NCBI GenBank assembly: GCA_029224185.1
Contig: CM055195.1
Location: 1,013,805 to 1,077,804 of the forward strand
DNA: 64,000 bases
Origin: Karalla daura
Taxonomy: Eukaryota > Chordata > Actinopteri > Chaetodontiformes > Leiognathidae
Direction: 5' to 3'
Shown: positions 47,656-62,958 of the stretch, in pieces
Layout of the letters: every line of letters starts with the position of its first letter
How positions within the stretch are numbered: position 1 is the first letter of the stretch
The notes under the pieces: generated by a model
Database searches by the model: none
What the model saw: only the letters and a program-made list of their open reading frames with translations
What the model was told of the DNA's origin: nothing
Made by a program: the position numbers and the translations under genes

Positions 47656-50600
47656 GATAATCATTCATGGCCTTTTACTTCTAGCTCTCCTGAAGGAGCA
47701 AGTTTAAACCTGCAGTGTGGTTGTGAATGATCACAGGTGATCACAATACCATCAAATCTCTATTTCTGCCGCTTTCACACACACACACACGCATGCACAC
47801 ACACACACGCTCATGCACACACACACGCTCACACACACACACGCTCACACACACACACACATATCATCTCATGAATTTGGAGTCCTCTGCGGACTCAGTG
47901 GGCTTTGGATGATCCCCGAGGTTGATATTAGCTCCCATGATAGGCATCAGAGAATAACCCAGCTTAGAATGTGTTTAGATTCGCTAACCTTAACTTCTTT
48001 AAAAGCCACAATAAGCACGCTGGACTGCAGATTTTAAGAAGGAAGGTAAAACATGTTTGCAGTGTGGTTTCTACTCGGGAACCTGGAGCTGCATGGAGGG
48101 GGAGAGCGGGACTCAGGAGGAACTGTTCCCTTTTATATGAACATCACTGATAGAAAATGACGTAGAGGATTAATGTGATTAGCTGAAACAGCTGTGAAGA
48201 CAAAACAAACGGAGGATCGCTTTAACTGAGACTAACAAACCTCCAAATGACAAATTCCCACTGCAGACGGAGGAGAGAGGAGAGATATTCAGTCCTGTCC
48301 CGCAGCAGATATCCCACAACTTATTAGATGCGTTGCTGGAATACCCTATTAGGAATGAAGAAGGGAGGTGGACGGGAAAGGGGGCTTTACTTTAAATTGA
48401 GGAAGTGCCAACGCACATTTATTGGCTCTAATGTGGTGGAGGCGACCCCCGGCACAGCGCCGCAGCGCGAGGCCGGAGCGCCACAGCGAGGGACATGATG
48501 ACTGTGTGAGGGCGGAGCGGCTCCCATCAAGACTCCACAGTCAGCTGCTGCCAGGAGCGCCAGGGCCTCGCCCCACATCAACATCATCTTCTGTTATTAT
48601 GCTGTTAATACGTTTTCTTTCCACGCGCTGATCTCAAACAAACCCGGGCCGGCGCCGTGCCACATCACCTGGAAGAAATAAATAAGAGGATTTATTTCCA
48701 TGTTCATCTAACCTGGTGGGCAGAGCTGCAGAGCTCAGAGCCGAGGAGCAGCGCTGCTCTGCCTCTGCACACGCTAATTAGAAATATGCTAAATCTGCCA
48801 CTATCACAGGCCTCAGCAGCAGCAGCTAGAGGCTGTGTGCTCTGCGAGGCCGGCCCGCGCCCCTCCCTCAGCCGGGCTGCTGACGCCGCCCGCCGCCGCC
48901 ATCGAGCCGCTCATTGATTAACAGATTGGAATTATTAACTGGGGGATCATCCATCCCACGCCGCCCATGTCATTTCCATTACTGCATTTCCATTACGCCT
49001 CATTTCAGAGACAAGGCACGGAGGAGGAGACGGGCCGGGCTCAAACCTCCTCCTCATTAGCATTCTAATTAAGAGGCCATCAGATAATGATCAATCAAGG
49101 CAATCGGCACACAGACAAGCAGCAGCCTGCAGATGGAGGCCAGCACAAAGTGCACACACACAAGAAAGAGTTTCCTGCTCCTGTCACTGCAGAAACAAAG
49201 CAGTGAGAGTGTTTCAGGGCATCAGAACGAAGAAGAAAACATCGATAACTACAGAGAAGCATCAAACACTAACTCTGACATAAATGAGGAGCAGATGACT
49301 GTACTCACTGCTATCACATTATTGCATATTTCAGATGATGATGGTGAGTCAGAGTGATTTGACAGCTCACTGTGTTAAATTGAGATTAACAAAGAGATTA
49401 ACACAGGGATTCAAAGATCCTGGAGTCTCTGTTCTAATCTCTGAGATTAACCTGCATATCCACACGGTTCAGATGGTTGTGTGACTCAATGTGAGCATCA
49501 AACCCGCAGTGAAGACACAGTAACAGGACGGATTCTCCTGGACCTTTGTCTTCCAGCATTCTCGTCTCTCTCCCGTGAGACTTGTGATGTTCTCCTGCTG
49601 CACAACTTCAGAATTCCCTTTTAGTTTCCGACCAAACGAGTGGCGGAGCAGACTCGCTCCACGCAGTCCTGCAGCAGGTCCGACCAGACACGGAGCTCTC
49701 CTCTGAAATATATGAGCGCAGCAGAGTTTTATGAAGCAGTGTTTCATGCTGCCACTCACATTAACTCCTCAAAGCTCCGGCTGCGCCTCCCACCGCTCCG
49801 GCCACTGCTGCACAATTATGCACAGTCCCAGAGGCTTTGATTTAGGAAGCTGCCCGGCCGGGCTGCAGGCCGGGTCCAGGGGCCGCCATTGATTGAATTT
49901 TATGTCGTTGTTGTCGGAGATCTTAACATGCCAGAATTTATTACCCAGAGAATAATAATGTCATATAAAAGCTGACAGAGTCCCGATAGGGCCCCGCTCC
50001 TCATCTCCTCGGCCCCAGGAGCTGCAGCCGCCCCGCAGCCTCCTCATCCCTGCACGTCCCTCTCTCCATCCTTCTTCTCTTCTGAAAATGAAACGTTTGT
50101 GTTTGACATGGGAGACAGAAATCAATATGAATTTAGAAACCATACATAGCTTGCCCTTCATTATTTTGTGACAAATATATGTGTCTGCCTTCTTGATATG
50201 AGAAATTAGACATATAAATTATATTTATATGTATGTTGTCTGACTGAACAAAGAGGCCTTGATCTTGAACCTGAATCACCTACGAACGACTCCATCCACC
50301 ATTATGCTCCAGATGTTATTTGACTGACTCTGTTATTTTACAGCTTTATGGAAACAGTCTGATAGAAATACTCTGATTTAAAACTGAAAGATTTATTTAT
50401 TCTTCTGCAAACTCACAGACTTCTGTCCATCCTGTTCATTTGTTCAGACGAGGAAAGTTCTTGTTATTAAAATCGATATAAATTCCTGAATTTGCCATTT
50501 ATTCACTAAAAACTAAGAATTTATTCATCTTTCTAAAATAAAAATAAAAATACAATTTTAAATGTCAGATCACAACAGTGTTATCTAAAGACACATATTC

Positions 50601-50775
50601 AATAAAAAACAACAAAGACAACAACAACACATTACTCTCCAAACATTCCAGAGAATGTTGCTGAACTGATCGCAGTTTATTTCACTGGGAATAAGTTGAG
50701 CTGCTGGTTGTACTGGTCCCATCACTGGTGTGAGATGTTTATGTCTGAAGTGCTGCATGTGTCACTTACAAACCT

Positions 50776-50776
<1 letters not shown>
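46885..50776. other. Unique non-coding stretch with short GT/CA tracts
   Basis: No gene supported. It contains (GT)n at 47621-47652 and an interrupted (CA)n with CG and CATG at 47777-47862. A GC-rich patch lies at about 48440-48570 and another at 48840-48910. 50170-50640 is AT-rich and frame-free. Confidence 0.55.

Positions 50777-50818
<42 letters not shown>
50777..50818. repeat. (CA)n microsatellite
   Basis: About 21 CA units. Confidence 0.95.
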
Positions 50819-50822
<4 letters not shown>

Positions 50823-51082
50823 AAGTTAGTGCAGTGTAATTACACTCCACCTCTCCGTCATAAAGGAAAAGGAGGAAGAGGAAGAAGGAGACAGAAAACG
50901 AGGACGTGGATGGAGGTGAATTATTGAATTTCCATGGCGCCTGAGGCCACGTCGGGACTGTTCAATTCTAGCCCGAGGAGAACAGACCATTAACGGAGAT
51001 GAGTCAAGAAAGTGGCTCCTTCTGATTGCCCCGAGAAGCCATTACCACCCCGCAGCCGCAGCAGGACAGTGGACACATGCCC

Positions 51083-51083
<1 letters not shown>

Positions 51084-51133
<50 letters not shown>

Positions 51134-51175
51134 ACGCACACGCACACACACACACGCACACACACACACACACAC
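51084..51175. repeat. (CA)n with regular CG interruptions
   Basis: CA repeat whose middle alternates CACACG several times, then returns to pure CA. Confidence 0.95.
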
Positions 51176-51237
51176 TAGCAGGCCGCCATGTGCTCACAAA
51201 TGCATACACACATACACAGCTGAAAATCCAGGTCTTC

Positions 51238-51268
51238 CCCTCCTCCTCCTCCTCCTCCTCCTCCTCCT
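51238..51268. repeat. (CCT)n trinucleotide
   Basis: About 10 CCT units. Confidence 0.93.
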
Positions 51269-52173
51269 GCTCCTGCAGGAAGCAGATGCAATTTACATGA
51301 GTTGAGGGGAGGTGACAGGTAGCAATCAGCCTGGGGAATAGGGTTAGAGGCTGACGCCTGGCTGCGTATTAACGCCTGCCAACCAAAGCCCAGAGATTGC
51401 TTCTACCAGGCCACGACCTCCGACCCTGCCACATATCAACCAATTGCCCTTTAGTATAATTATGTGGAATAATCTGAGAGAGTTTGATTCGCAGGAGATG
51501 GGTGAGGGCGACCACTTGTAATTTATTTTTTTAGAGAGGACTGGTTAATAAGCACTTTTTTGGGTGAGGGCCCGTCTGGCAGCTCTAAGTGAAACACCCT
51601 CGGAGCTGGAGGTCACGTTTATCTATTTGCGTGTGGATCTGTCTGCGGCCGTCGGGGATGTCATTATCCCGCCATGATGTCCTAATGATTGTGTCGTTGG
51701 GAGCGACCCTCTCGGATCTGTGGAAATATCCCAGCATTGTTTAGTTCTCATTAAAGTTTGATGAAGTGCTGGGCGGCCTGCAGAGGACGTCCTCCCTCCT
51801 CCTCACCTGTGTGTTCAGGCTGCTCTGCAGCACACCTGACTTCTGGAGGCTTGAGGCTCTGCAGATTAACCACTGGAACAACAGGAAACAAGTCCACAGC
51901 GGCTTTAAGCATCTATAGACCTGCACATGTAGCAGCCTCTGCAGTCTGACCTGCTGCTGCTTTTCTCCGGTTCAGATCCTGAACAAACAGTTGTGAAAAA
52001 CTAAAATATCTGTTTGTTTTTGCTTTTCATAGTCGTGTCGACCCATGTCGAGGTGGGATTCAGAACTCTAACGCAGAAAGACAATAGAGAACAATGAGAT
52101 CCATATCACAATAAGCCTAAGTAAATAAATAAATAAATAAAGACATGATGGTAATGGAAATGGTGTGATAGTG
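51269..52173. other. Unique non-coding stretch; candidate conserved element
   Basis: No gene supported. 51300-51740 is repeat-free and AT-balanced, including a TAATTATGTGG-like homeodomain context, and is a candidate for alignment. A short (AAAT)n lies at about 52121-52140. Confidence 0.45.
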
Positions 52174-52317
<144 letters not shown>

Positions 52318-52636
52318 ACCTACAGCAAACATCTGTCTTCCCTCTTCTGTGTTTTCTCTCTGTTGTCTGATCTTAACCTTGGCCCGTTCAGAAGAGAACG
52401 ACTAAAAATCATGAACTTAGCCCCTCAGAGTTGGGGTGCACCCTGACGCCACACACAGCCACATTAGTAGCCGAGTGTGACCTTAATCATCCAGTCCCAT
52501 CAGGAACCCGCTGACCTCCACCTCCCAGGAGGAGCCCCTCATTCTCAGCCGGCCGCCACCTCCGGCTGCACATTTAGGGCTTTAATGGTGGGAGGCGCCC
52601 GCTCAGCCACCCATTTCATTGTGTCCCCTTCTGCCT

Positions 52637-52673
<37 letters not shown>

Positions 52674-52916
52674 AATACATCCACACAAGATACACAGGAA
52701 CACATGAGCCCACACACACACACACACACACACAGTCTTCAAACCCAGCTCACAAACACAAAGCGACGTGGCGCCGTCCCTCTCCACAGGGGGTTAACGT
52801 CAACACATGTCGCTGTCACACACATCAAGGTGAGGAGTGTCCGCTCACACGCACACACGTGGAGCTGGAGTCCAGACGCACACACGTGGGGAAACAACCA
52901 GGGATGGTTTAATGGA
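52318..52916. other. Unique non-coding stretch with CA tracts
   Basis: No gene supported. (CA)n tracts lie at 52639-52668 and 52711-52733. Confidence 0.5.
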
Positions 52917-53098
52917 GCACTTCTGCCTCTTCTCTGGGGTTAACATAGAAGCTATGAGCTCTGGTTCCATCACAGCCTCAGAGTCCGTTCTTCATCCTCT
53001 TTGAAGCTGTGCCATTATTACGCTCTGTTCCTGCTCAGATCTGGCTATTTTCATGCTGATCTGGCAACCACACGTGGGCTGAGCTCTGATTGGCTGTC
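52917..53098 (-). repeat. Dispersed interspersed repeat, copy B
   Basis: Reverse complement of copy A (7161-7334) across its full length, with shared blocks CATAGAAGCTATG, CTCTGGTTCCATCACAGCCTC, TCAGATCTGG, CATGCTGATCTGGCAACCAC and GAGCTCTGATTGGCTGTC. It is slightly longer than copy A owing to small indels. A degenerate TTCTACATGG repeat follows at about 53165-53210. Confidence 0.75.
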
Positions 53099-53791
53099 AT
53101 AAATAATCACATGAGTTTTCAACCTGACTCTGCTTGCCTTTGTGGACTTACTTCTATGCATGATTCTACATGGTTCTACGTGGTTCTACATGACTCTATG
53201 TGACTATGTGAGACATGGATGATGACATTTCTACATTCTCTGTCCCTTTAAGAGTCAAAATGAGAGAAAGGTCTCATTTTGACTTTTCATTTTGATATTT
53301 CTTTTTTCTTCACAGAAGTGGTGCAGGTTTTATAACCCAGACTTTTTGACAGACACTCTTGACTTTATCAGTGACACAGCTCCCATCCACTCTGCACTTT
53401 GAGCAGTCTGTAAAGGGCAGAAAAGAAATCAATTCCACCCTGACAAATGTAAATAAGGTCTTATCGGGGCAGCAGCGACGCATCGACAGCATCAAGCGAG
53501 CAAATGTTCCACTCGCTTGCCTGTCATTTAACTACATCACCGGATCACTGCTCCACATTCTGCCCTGAGGACACCAAATCTACATCACATCTGCGTGCAT
53601 ATGAGCCCTGGCTCCCGTGTGTGGGTATGTGGACGCATCTATAATAACACACGTGTGCGTGTGTGTGTGTGGCTCTCATGTTTGCTTGTGGACGGCATCA
53701 CTTTACATTTATTGAAATGAGGCTGTCTCCCTGGGCGCGGCAGAGCGAGGCCTGCAGCCATGCTGCCTCTATCGACTGTGCAGGATTAGAG
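53099..53791. other. Unique non-coding stretch
   Basis: No gene supported. It includes the degenerate TTCTACATGG repeat (about 53165-53210). Confidence 0.5.
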
Positions 53792-53821
53792 CCCCCCCCC
53801 CCCCCCCCCCCCCCCCCCCCC
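53792..53821. repeat. C30 homopolymer and CAGCGGCCCC repeats
   Basis: Thirty consecutive C, the longest homopolymer in the window, followed by three imperfect CAGCGGCCCC units to about 53857. The exact length should be treated as uncertain because homopolymers are error-prone in sequencing. Confidence 0.85.
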
Positions 53822-54001
53822 AGCGGCCCCCCCCAGCGGCCCCTCCCCAGCGGCCCTGCAGAGGTGACCCTCACCCAGGCAGAGTTCAGGAGGGGAGAGC
53901 AGGGTGAGCTCTCCCGGGCTCAGATTAGGGCTCCGGCCTCTCCCAGTGGACACATGAAAAGCATGAAGTGATACCGTGTTTCTTTGAGGGTGCACGGGAA
54001 C

Positions 54002-54022
54002 GCACACACACACACACACACG

Positions 54023-54080
<58 letters not shown>
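54002..54080. repeat. (CA)n microsatellite
   Basis: More than 35 CA units with CG interruptions near the start. Confidence 0.95.
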
Positions 54081-54081
<1 letters not shown>

Positions 54082-54671
54082 GGCCTCAGGTTGGCTTGAG
54101 AAAAACACCAATTAGAGAAAACGTGTCTCATGTCAAACACAGAAATGTTTGTGAGTGTGATATGACAGGAGAGACTGTGGCGCCACATTGACACAGAAAC
54201 ATAATGACTGATTGATTTGAACCAGTTTGATCACTGAAATAAAGAAATAGTCACAGCATCACTTATAATAAACAAAACAAAAACATGTGTCCAAGAACAT
54301 TCATCCCATAGGAAAAATAGAAAGTCCATTTCTGCAGCTACATACAATAAAGAAATCAAACTAGGGCGACCATACGGAGTCCTTCACAGCTGGTAGTCAG
54401 ACAGGTGACAGGTGACAGGTGTCAGTGCTGTGTGTTGTCTTTAATTACAACTGAGAAAAATAAATAACCAATTGAGACTAAATCTAGAGCCCACTCTGTT
54501 CCCGATCAGCACAAATTATGATCTTTGTTTTTCTTATTCAGTTCTTGTGAGGGAAAAACTAAACTAAAAATTTAATAATTAGATTTTATCAAACTAGAGA
54601 TTATTCACATTGATGTGGCGTTTCTGACCGTCCTCCAGACGCTGTGGGATGAACCAGGAAGGAAGCTGCAT
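54081..54671. other. Unique non-coding stretch
   Basis: No gene supported; AT-rich, and no frame of 60 codons apart from the edges. Confidence 0.5.
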
Positions 54672-55921
54672 CAGGAGCAGGTCTGGAGCAGGTCTGGAGC
54701 AGGTCTGGAGCAGGTCTGGAGCAGGTCTGGAGCAGCTCAGGAGCAGGTCTGGAGCAGGTCTGGAGCAGCTCAGGAGCAGGTCTGGAGCAGGTCTGGAGCA
54801 GCTCAGGAGCAGATCTGGAGCAGCTCTGGAGCAGGTCTGGAGCAGGTCAGGAGCAGGTCAGGAACAGGTCTGGAACAGGTCTGGAGCAGGTCTGGAGCAG
54901 GTCTGGAGCAGGTCTGGAGCAGGTCTGGAGCAGCTCAGGAGCAGGTCTGGAGCAGGTCTGGAGCAGCTCAGGAGCAGATCTGGAGCAGCTCTGGAGCAGG
55001 TCTGGAGCAGGTCAGGAGCAGGTCAGGAACAGGTCTGGAACAGGTCTGGAGCAGGTCTGGAGCAGGTCTGGAGCAGGTCTGGAGCAGGTCTGGAGCAGGT
55101 CTGGAGCAGGTCTGGAGCAGCTCAGGAGCAGGTCTGGAGCAGGTCTGGAGCAGCTCAGGAGCAGATCTGGAGCAGGTCTGGAGCAGGTCTGGAGCAGGTC
55201 AGGAGCAGGTCAGGAACAGGTCTGGAACAGGTCTGGAGCAGGTCTGGAGCAGGTCTGGAGCAGGTCTGGAGCAGGTCTGGAGCAGGACTGGAGCAGGTCT
55301 GGAGCAGGTCTGGAGCAGCTCAGGAGCAGGTCTGGAGCAGGTCTGGAGGAGGTCTGGAGCAGGTCTGGAGCAGGTCTGGAGCAGGACTGGAGCAGATCTG
55401 GAGCAGGTCTGGAGCAGGTCTGGAGCAGGTCTGGAGCAGATCTGGAGCAGGTCAGGAACAGGTCTGGAACAGGTCTGGAGCAGGTCTGGAGCAGGTCTGG
55501 AACAGGTCTGGAGCAGCTCTGGAGCAGGACTGGAGCAGGTCTGGAGCAGGTCTGGAGCAGCTCAGGAGCAGGTCTGGAGCAGGTCTGGAGCAGGTCTGGA
55601 GCAGGTCTGGAGCAGGACTGGAGCAGGTCTGGAGCAGGTCTGGAGCAGCTCTGGAGCAGGACTGGAGCAGGTCAGGAGCAGGTCTGGAGCAGGACTGGAG
55701 CAGGTCTGGAGCAGGTCTGGAGCAGGTCTGGAGCAGGTCAGGAGCAGGTCTGGAGCAGGACTGGAGCAGGTCAGGAGCAGGTCTGGAGCAGGACTGGAGC
55801 AGGTCTGGAGCAGCTCTGGAGCAGGACTGGAGCAGGTCAGGAGCAGGTCTGGAGCAGGACTGGAGCAGGTCTGGAGCAGGTCTGGAGCAGGTCTGGAGCA
55901 GGTCTGGAGCAGGTCTGGAGC
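54672..55921 (+). repeat. 11-bp minisatellite, about 113 copies
   Basis: Unit GAGCAGGTCTG, with variants GAGCAGCTCAG, GAGCAGATCTG, GAGCAGGACTG, GAGCAGGTCAG and GAACAGGTCTG. A distinctive run of variants beginning at AGATCTGG recurs at 54811, 54976 and 55163, i.e. 165 and 187 bp apart (15 and 17 units), showing higher-order duplication. The 11-bp period makes every plus frame read the same 11-residue cycle (SRSGAGLEQVW), giving spurious frames of 446 and 469 codons. Confidence 0.96.
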
Positions 55922-57329
55922 CTCGCTCCACTGCCGTGTGGCGGTCCCCACCTGAGGCCCCTGACTGCACCAAGAAACACAGAAAAAGGAAAAAATCAGT
56001 ATTCAAACATTACATCCATTACACCGAGGCAGACAGGGATATAAAAGTCTGTTTTTAGATGTTAAAGTAGTAATTAAGGTTTCAGAGGTTTTAATTGGTG
56101 CTTTTGTCTCGTCTAAGCCTCTTTTCCTTTGAAGCTGCGATGAACAGTTGTATTCTTCTTTTTTAATTCCTGAATTTCCCACCACAAACACAGGAGGCTG
56201 AAACATGCATTTTTTTAGTGTTTTCTGAAGTAACAATCACATTTGCACTTCACCCAGATGAAATATCACCGTTTCTGTTAAAAGGCCGGGGTTACGTACG
56301 GGAATTGGCTAATCCCGAGAAAAGGAACGAGGAGGGGGATAGCGAGGTACAAAGAATGAACTCCTTAAGTCCTGAAGTGGCTATCTTGCCTCTGAGTGGT
56401 ATCATCATCATCTTCATCTTCATCTTCATCACCACACAAACCCCTCTCTTCATCGGGAGTGGAGAGGCAAAATAATTGGATTCTTTCCCACAAATAACAC
56501 CTTCACCCCTGAGCTTAATTAACTAGACAGACTGCGGGGCCAGGGTCCATTCTCCTCCAGTCTCTGCAGCCTCGCTGAGAACGAGGAAAGCCCAGCTGTT
56601 ATTGCCCACTGGCCTTTATTACCATGGCTGAGCGATAATATAGGTTATTAGGGCAGGTTGTTGGGAGGATTGGTCTTTTTCTACTTGCCTGTGTAATAGT
56701 GATGTGCAGTACCGGCAGCGGCCTCTGAGACCGGACCAAACACACATCAAACGAGACGGAGCTCGGAATCAGTGACAGAAACATCTGCTTTCCACTTCTG
56801 ACATTTATAAAACCCTGGTTTTGTTTTTTGTATAATCTGACACATATTAAACTGATTACAGAGCTATTGTATGGAGCTGATTACCCATAAAGACCCAGTT
56901 AGGAATGTTCCTGTGTCAGATCATAAACTCACCACATATATTTTCATTTCCTTATGTTGTTTTTGGGGAGTTTGTGCCTGTATTAAATATTTTCTCTGAG
57001 CTGTTTACGTTGCATTCATAACAACGCTAATATACACTAATAACGACATTTATTCTAATTAACAAAGTCTCCTTGCTTCATCGTCCTGATGAGATCGTTG
57101 CAGCTTTGACCAAGAAGAACCTGTTGATGTCCCTCTATCGATCTATCTAAATCTATATCTATATCTATGTCTATAACTATAGCTCTATATTCCAGTATCT
57201 CCTCTCTTCTCTCGATATAATTGAAAACAGGAGTGAGACTACGACAGGCAGCAATAATAAAGTGGTGGAGGATCAGGGCGTGGAGCCGTTCCTCACCTCC
57301 ACACAATCCTCACAGGTGTCGTTCGTCTT
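55922..57329. other. Unique non-coding stretch
   Basis: No gene supported. An ATC/TTC repeat lies at 56401-56432 and an imperfect CTATAT tract at about 57135-57185. The interval 56780-57050 is AT-rich with no frame. Confidence 0.5.
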
Positions 57330-59377
57330 GGGAGGCGCCGTGAATGACAGTAGTCAATACACTAACAAATAGAGGCTTTGACAAGTGCTACAACAAACAC
57401 ACAAAGACTCCACAATCCATCACAGGTCAGCTGACGCCACCACACCATTGGTCAACACATTAAGAGTGGAAAAAACAGCGAGTCGGACCAAGTTAAAGGG
57501 ATGGCGCGGCGTGCTCTGTGGATTTAAGGGGTTTGCTTTATTACCGTGGGTGTTGTTTTATGGCACGGTGCAGAGTGTGTACGCCCACATGGCCCCTCTC
57601 CATGCCACCGCTGGTATTATAACTCTTCCTCGGGTCCTTAGGGCCACTTTGTATGGAGGAGTTGCCATTTTGCTGTCACCGGTCCCCCCACACTTCCCTT
57701 CGCCTCTAAAGCTCCATGTTTGTTGTTCCATTCTCCTCTATATCTCCCAGAGGAGCGCCCTCATTTTAATATAAATAGAATGCTTCATCATGCAGTGGCA
57801 CAAACTTCCCCATGTTGCATTGCTCCAGTGGCATTAGCAGCCGAGGTGGGAGGACACGAGGGGAGCGGGGTGGGGGGTGGAGAGCGCCGGTAGCAGGCAG
57901 ACGAAAAGCACAAAACAGCAAACATGTTTTGTTATAGTTTCAAACGGCCGCTCTGGTTTGTTTTGTCTGGAAAAGTAGCAACAGAGAAATATGAGGCTGA
58001 ATAGCAACAAGACAAAGACGGAGAAGAAGAAGAAGAAGAAGAAGCAGCCGGAGCCAACTCCAGGCGCGACTTCCAAGTAGCTTGATACAGAGTACAAATT
58101 GGGCTTCTCTTAAACATAAGATAGAGCAGCAATCAATTCTCCCTGTCAGCCTGCCAGTGGGCTCGCACACACATGAGGGATTTAATAGCTGACTGATGGG
58201 CAAACTGCAACTCTATTGAGAATTTCTTCTCCCTGTTTTATGTGTCAGATGAGAAAGCCGCCGAGATCTAAGCGAAAGCACTGCTCAGCCAAACTGGACC
58301 ATGCCCGCCTCGGCTAATCAGATGTGCACAGCTGTATCCCAAATGCCAGGGGGATCGTTTGACGAGAGATATTTGCAGCCCCTCTCGGCTCGGGATTTCT
58401 GCTCTCTCCTCTGTAGTGGTAAAGAGGCCCGAAAAGGCCAGCGGGGCGAGGACACAGCCCGGGGCACCGGCTGCCAATAGCTCGGCCCTGGAGCAGCTCC
58501 GACTGGTGCCGTGTGATGGGCGGACACCTAAAGCCGCCACCATTGACTAATTGTGCTTCATCTGGGTGCAGGATCCATCTTGGCTAACAAGAAAGCACTA
58601 GAGGTCTTCATTTAGCGATCAAGCTCGCCCTCCCCGGGGAGGCTTTCCGAGTGCAGCTGCTGTCCTCGCTCCTCTCCCAATCAACACATCAAACACCAGC
58701 CCCAATTCATTTTCCTCCCTCCTCCCTCCTCCTCCCTCCTCCTCCCTCCTCCTCCCTCGCTTCCATCTCGCTGTAAGAGAGGGAAAAAAAGGAGGAAAGT
58801 TCCAGGATGGTGGAACCAAAGAGCAAAGAGAGACACAGCGGTGAATACTGAGCGGCAGCTTTAGCCGGGCCCTGCGAGCACTCTGGATTTAGCAGGATAT
58901 TTATTCTTTTATATCCAGACAAAAGAGATTGCACATGCCCTCCTGCGCCCGCCAGAGTCACTCCGGAAAATCAGCGAGAAGTAGCCCCGAATATAATCAG
59001 ACTCCATTATGAAGATTTTTACAAAAGCTCGGCAATAATCTGGCGCAGACAACGTGGCAAACGCGGGCCTGACCTCAGCCTGCGGAGAGCGTCCGCCCCG
59101 CACACAACAGTCACTGACTCACAGGCTCAAACAACCCAGACGCTTCACCAAGACCAGCTTCATCAAACACGCTTTTCACTGTTTCAGTTTTTAGCATTTT
59201 ATTAGTTTAAAACATGAAAATACGTAACAAACAGCGACTGAAACACTGTGTGGATTTGTTGCATGTATACTCAGGAATGACCCACCTGGTGTCACACTAG
59301 TGGTACGTTTCTCCCTCCTCCTCCTCTTCATCTTCATCTTCTTCTCTGGGCCATTTTTTCATTACGTACAGGGATCT

Positions 59378-59381
<4 letters not shown>
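57330..59381. other. Unique non-coding stretch; candidate conserved elements
   Basis: No gene supported. The 129-codon frame at 57385-57774 is the best unique-sequence frame on this side, but it has no recognisable motif or flanking splice context I trust. A GAA run lies at 58021-58044 and a CCTCCCTCCT tract at 58711-58758. 58140-58600 is repeat-free and balanced, resembling conserved regulatory DNA in texture only. Confidence 0.45.

Positions 59382-59433
<52 letters not shown>
59382..59433. repeat. (CA)n microsatellite
   Basis: About 26 CA units, preceded by a CTT-rich stretch. Confidence 0.95.
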
Positions 59434-59435
<2 letters not shown>

Positions 59436-59818
59436 AACCCTACAGCTCCCTGCCCTCTGTCAGCAGCGGCTCATGTTTATTAAAAGCCTTGTTTAGCATC
59501 AGCTTTGATTAGATTCCTAATTACAGAAAATTACCTTAGTGCCTCTAAAAGTGTATCTGTCCTCCAGGAAATCAGACGATATTGAGGGCTTAATTCCTCT
59601 AATATGACCGTCTTTGAGAGGCTGCTGTCATACTGTAAATGTACGTATGGTGACATTAAAGCAGATTATTATGGGATGTGATTTCAGAGGCGAAGCCAGA
59701 GGTCTCAGGGATGATGTTCTACGGATGTGTGTCCCGAGCAGAGCTGCTTGGATTCATCAGGGGAGAATTCCTGGACACGATCTTTGTCTTTTTATTTACA
59801 TTTCTATTTACCTCCCTC

Positions 59819-59821
<3 letters not shown>
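59434..59821. other. Unique non-coding stretch
   Basis: No gene supported. Confidence 0.45.

Positions 59822-59885
<64 letters not shown>
59822..59885. repeat. (CA)n microsatellite
   Basis: About 32 uninterrupted CA units. Confidence 0.96.
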
Positions 59886-59889
<4 letters not shown>

Positions 59890-60150
59890 ATACATATATT
59901 TCATAATAAAATTATGAACAAATTTAGTTCTGCTAAAACATAAAATAAACTGCTCAGGTTCATTATTAAAAGAAAGAAAAGTAAAATAGAAAAGAATCAG
60001 CAGCAAGGATCAAAGCTCTTATACACAACAGTTGTTTATTGACATAATTTATTGTGAAGTAGAATAAATAGTTAAATAAACAGCTGCACTGGTCAATTAA
60101 ATCATCTGATGCCAGCTGAATTAAGATAAATCAGTGCATTGTTACAAAAA

Positions 60151-60185
60151 ATATATATTTGAATGAAGCCTTTTTAATCTATATG

Positions 60186-60216
<31 letters not shown>

Positions 60217-60262
60217 TTGAATGAAGCCTTTTTAATCTATATGTATATATATATATATTTAA
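60151..60262 (+). repeat. 58-bp tandem duplication with (TA)n
   Basis: TTTGAATGAAGCCTTTTTAA followed by TCTATATGTATATAT occurs twice, with GAATGAAGCC at 60161 and 60219. The copies are essentially identical apart from TA length, suggesting a recent slippage or unequal exchange. Confidence 0.9.
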
Positions 60263-60375
60263 AAAATACAATTAATTTTTTTACATTTCATTAAAATTCA
60301 AGAATTGTCATGATAGAGCTCACTGAGCTGTGATGTCCAGGTAAAATCATGTAAATGTGACAGTGTAGAGATCTG

Positions 60376-60379
<4 letters not shown>

Positions 60380-60433
<54 letters not shown>
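60380..60433. repeat. (GT)n microsatellite
   Basis: About 27 GT units. Confidence 0.96.

Positions 60434-62958
<2,525 letters not shown>

Noticed and set aside
53792..53821. C30 as a functional element
   Set aside because: Homopolymer length is error-prone and no flanking structure suggests function; reported only as a repeat.
54615..56058. Two plus-strand frames of 446 and 469 codons with the same 11-residue cycle
   Set aside because: An 11-bp tandem unit read in any frame gives the same 11-residue repeat; no flanking unique domain is present.
57385..57774. 129-codon plus-strand frame with hydrophobic segments
   Set aside because: No family resemblance, promoter or convincing splice context; kept only as a note in the region entry.
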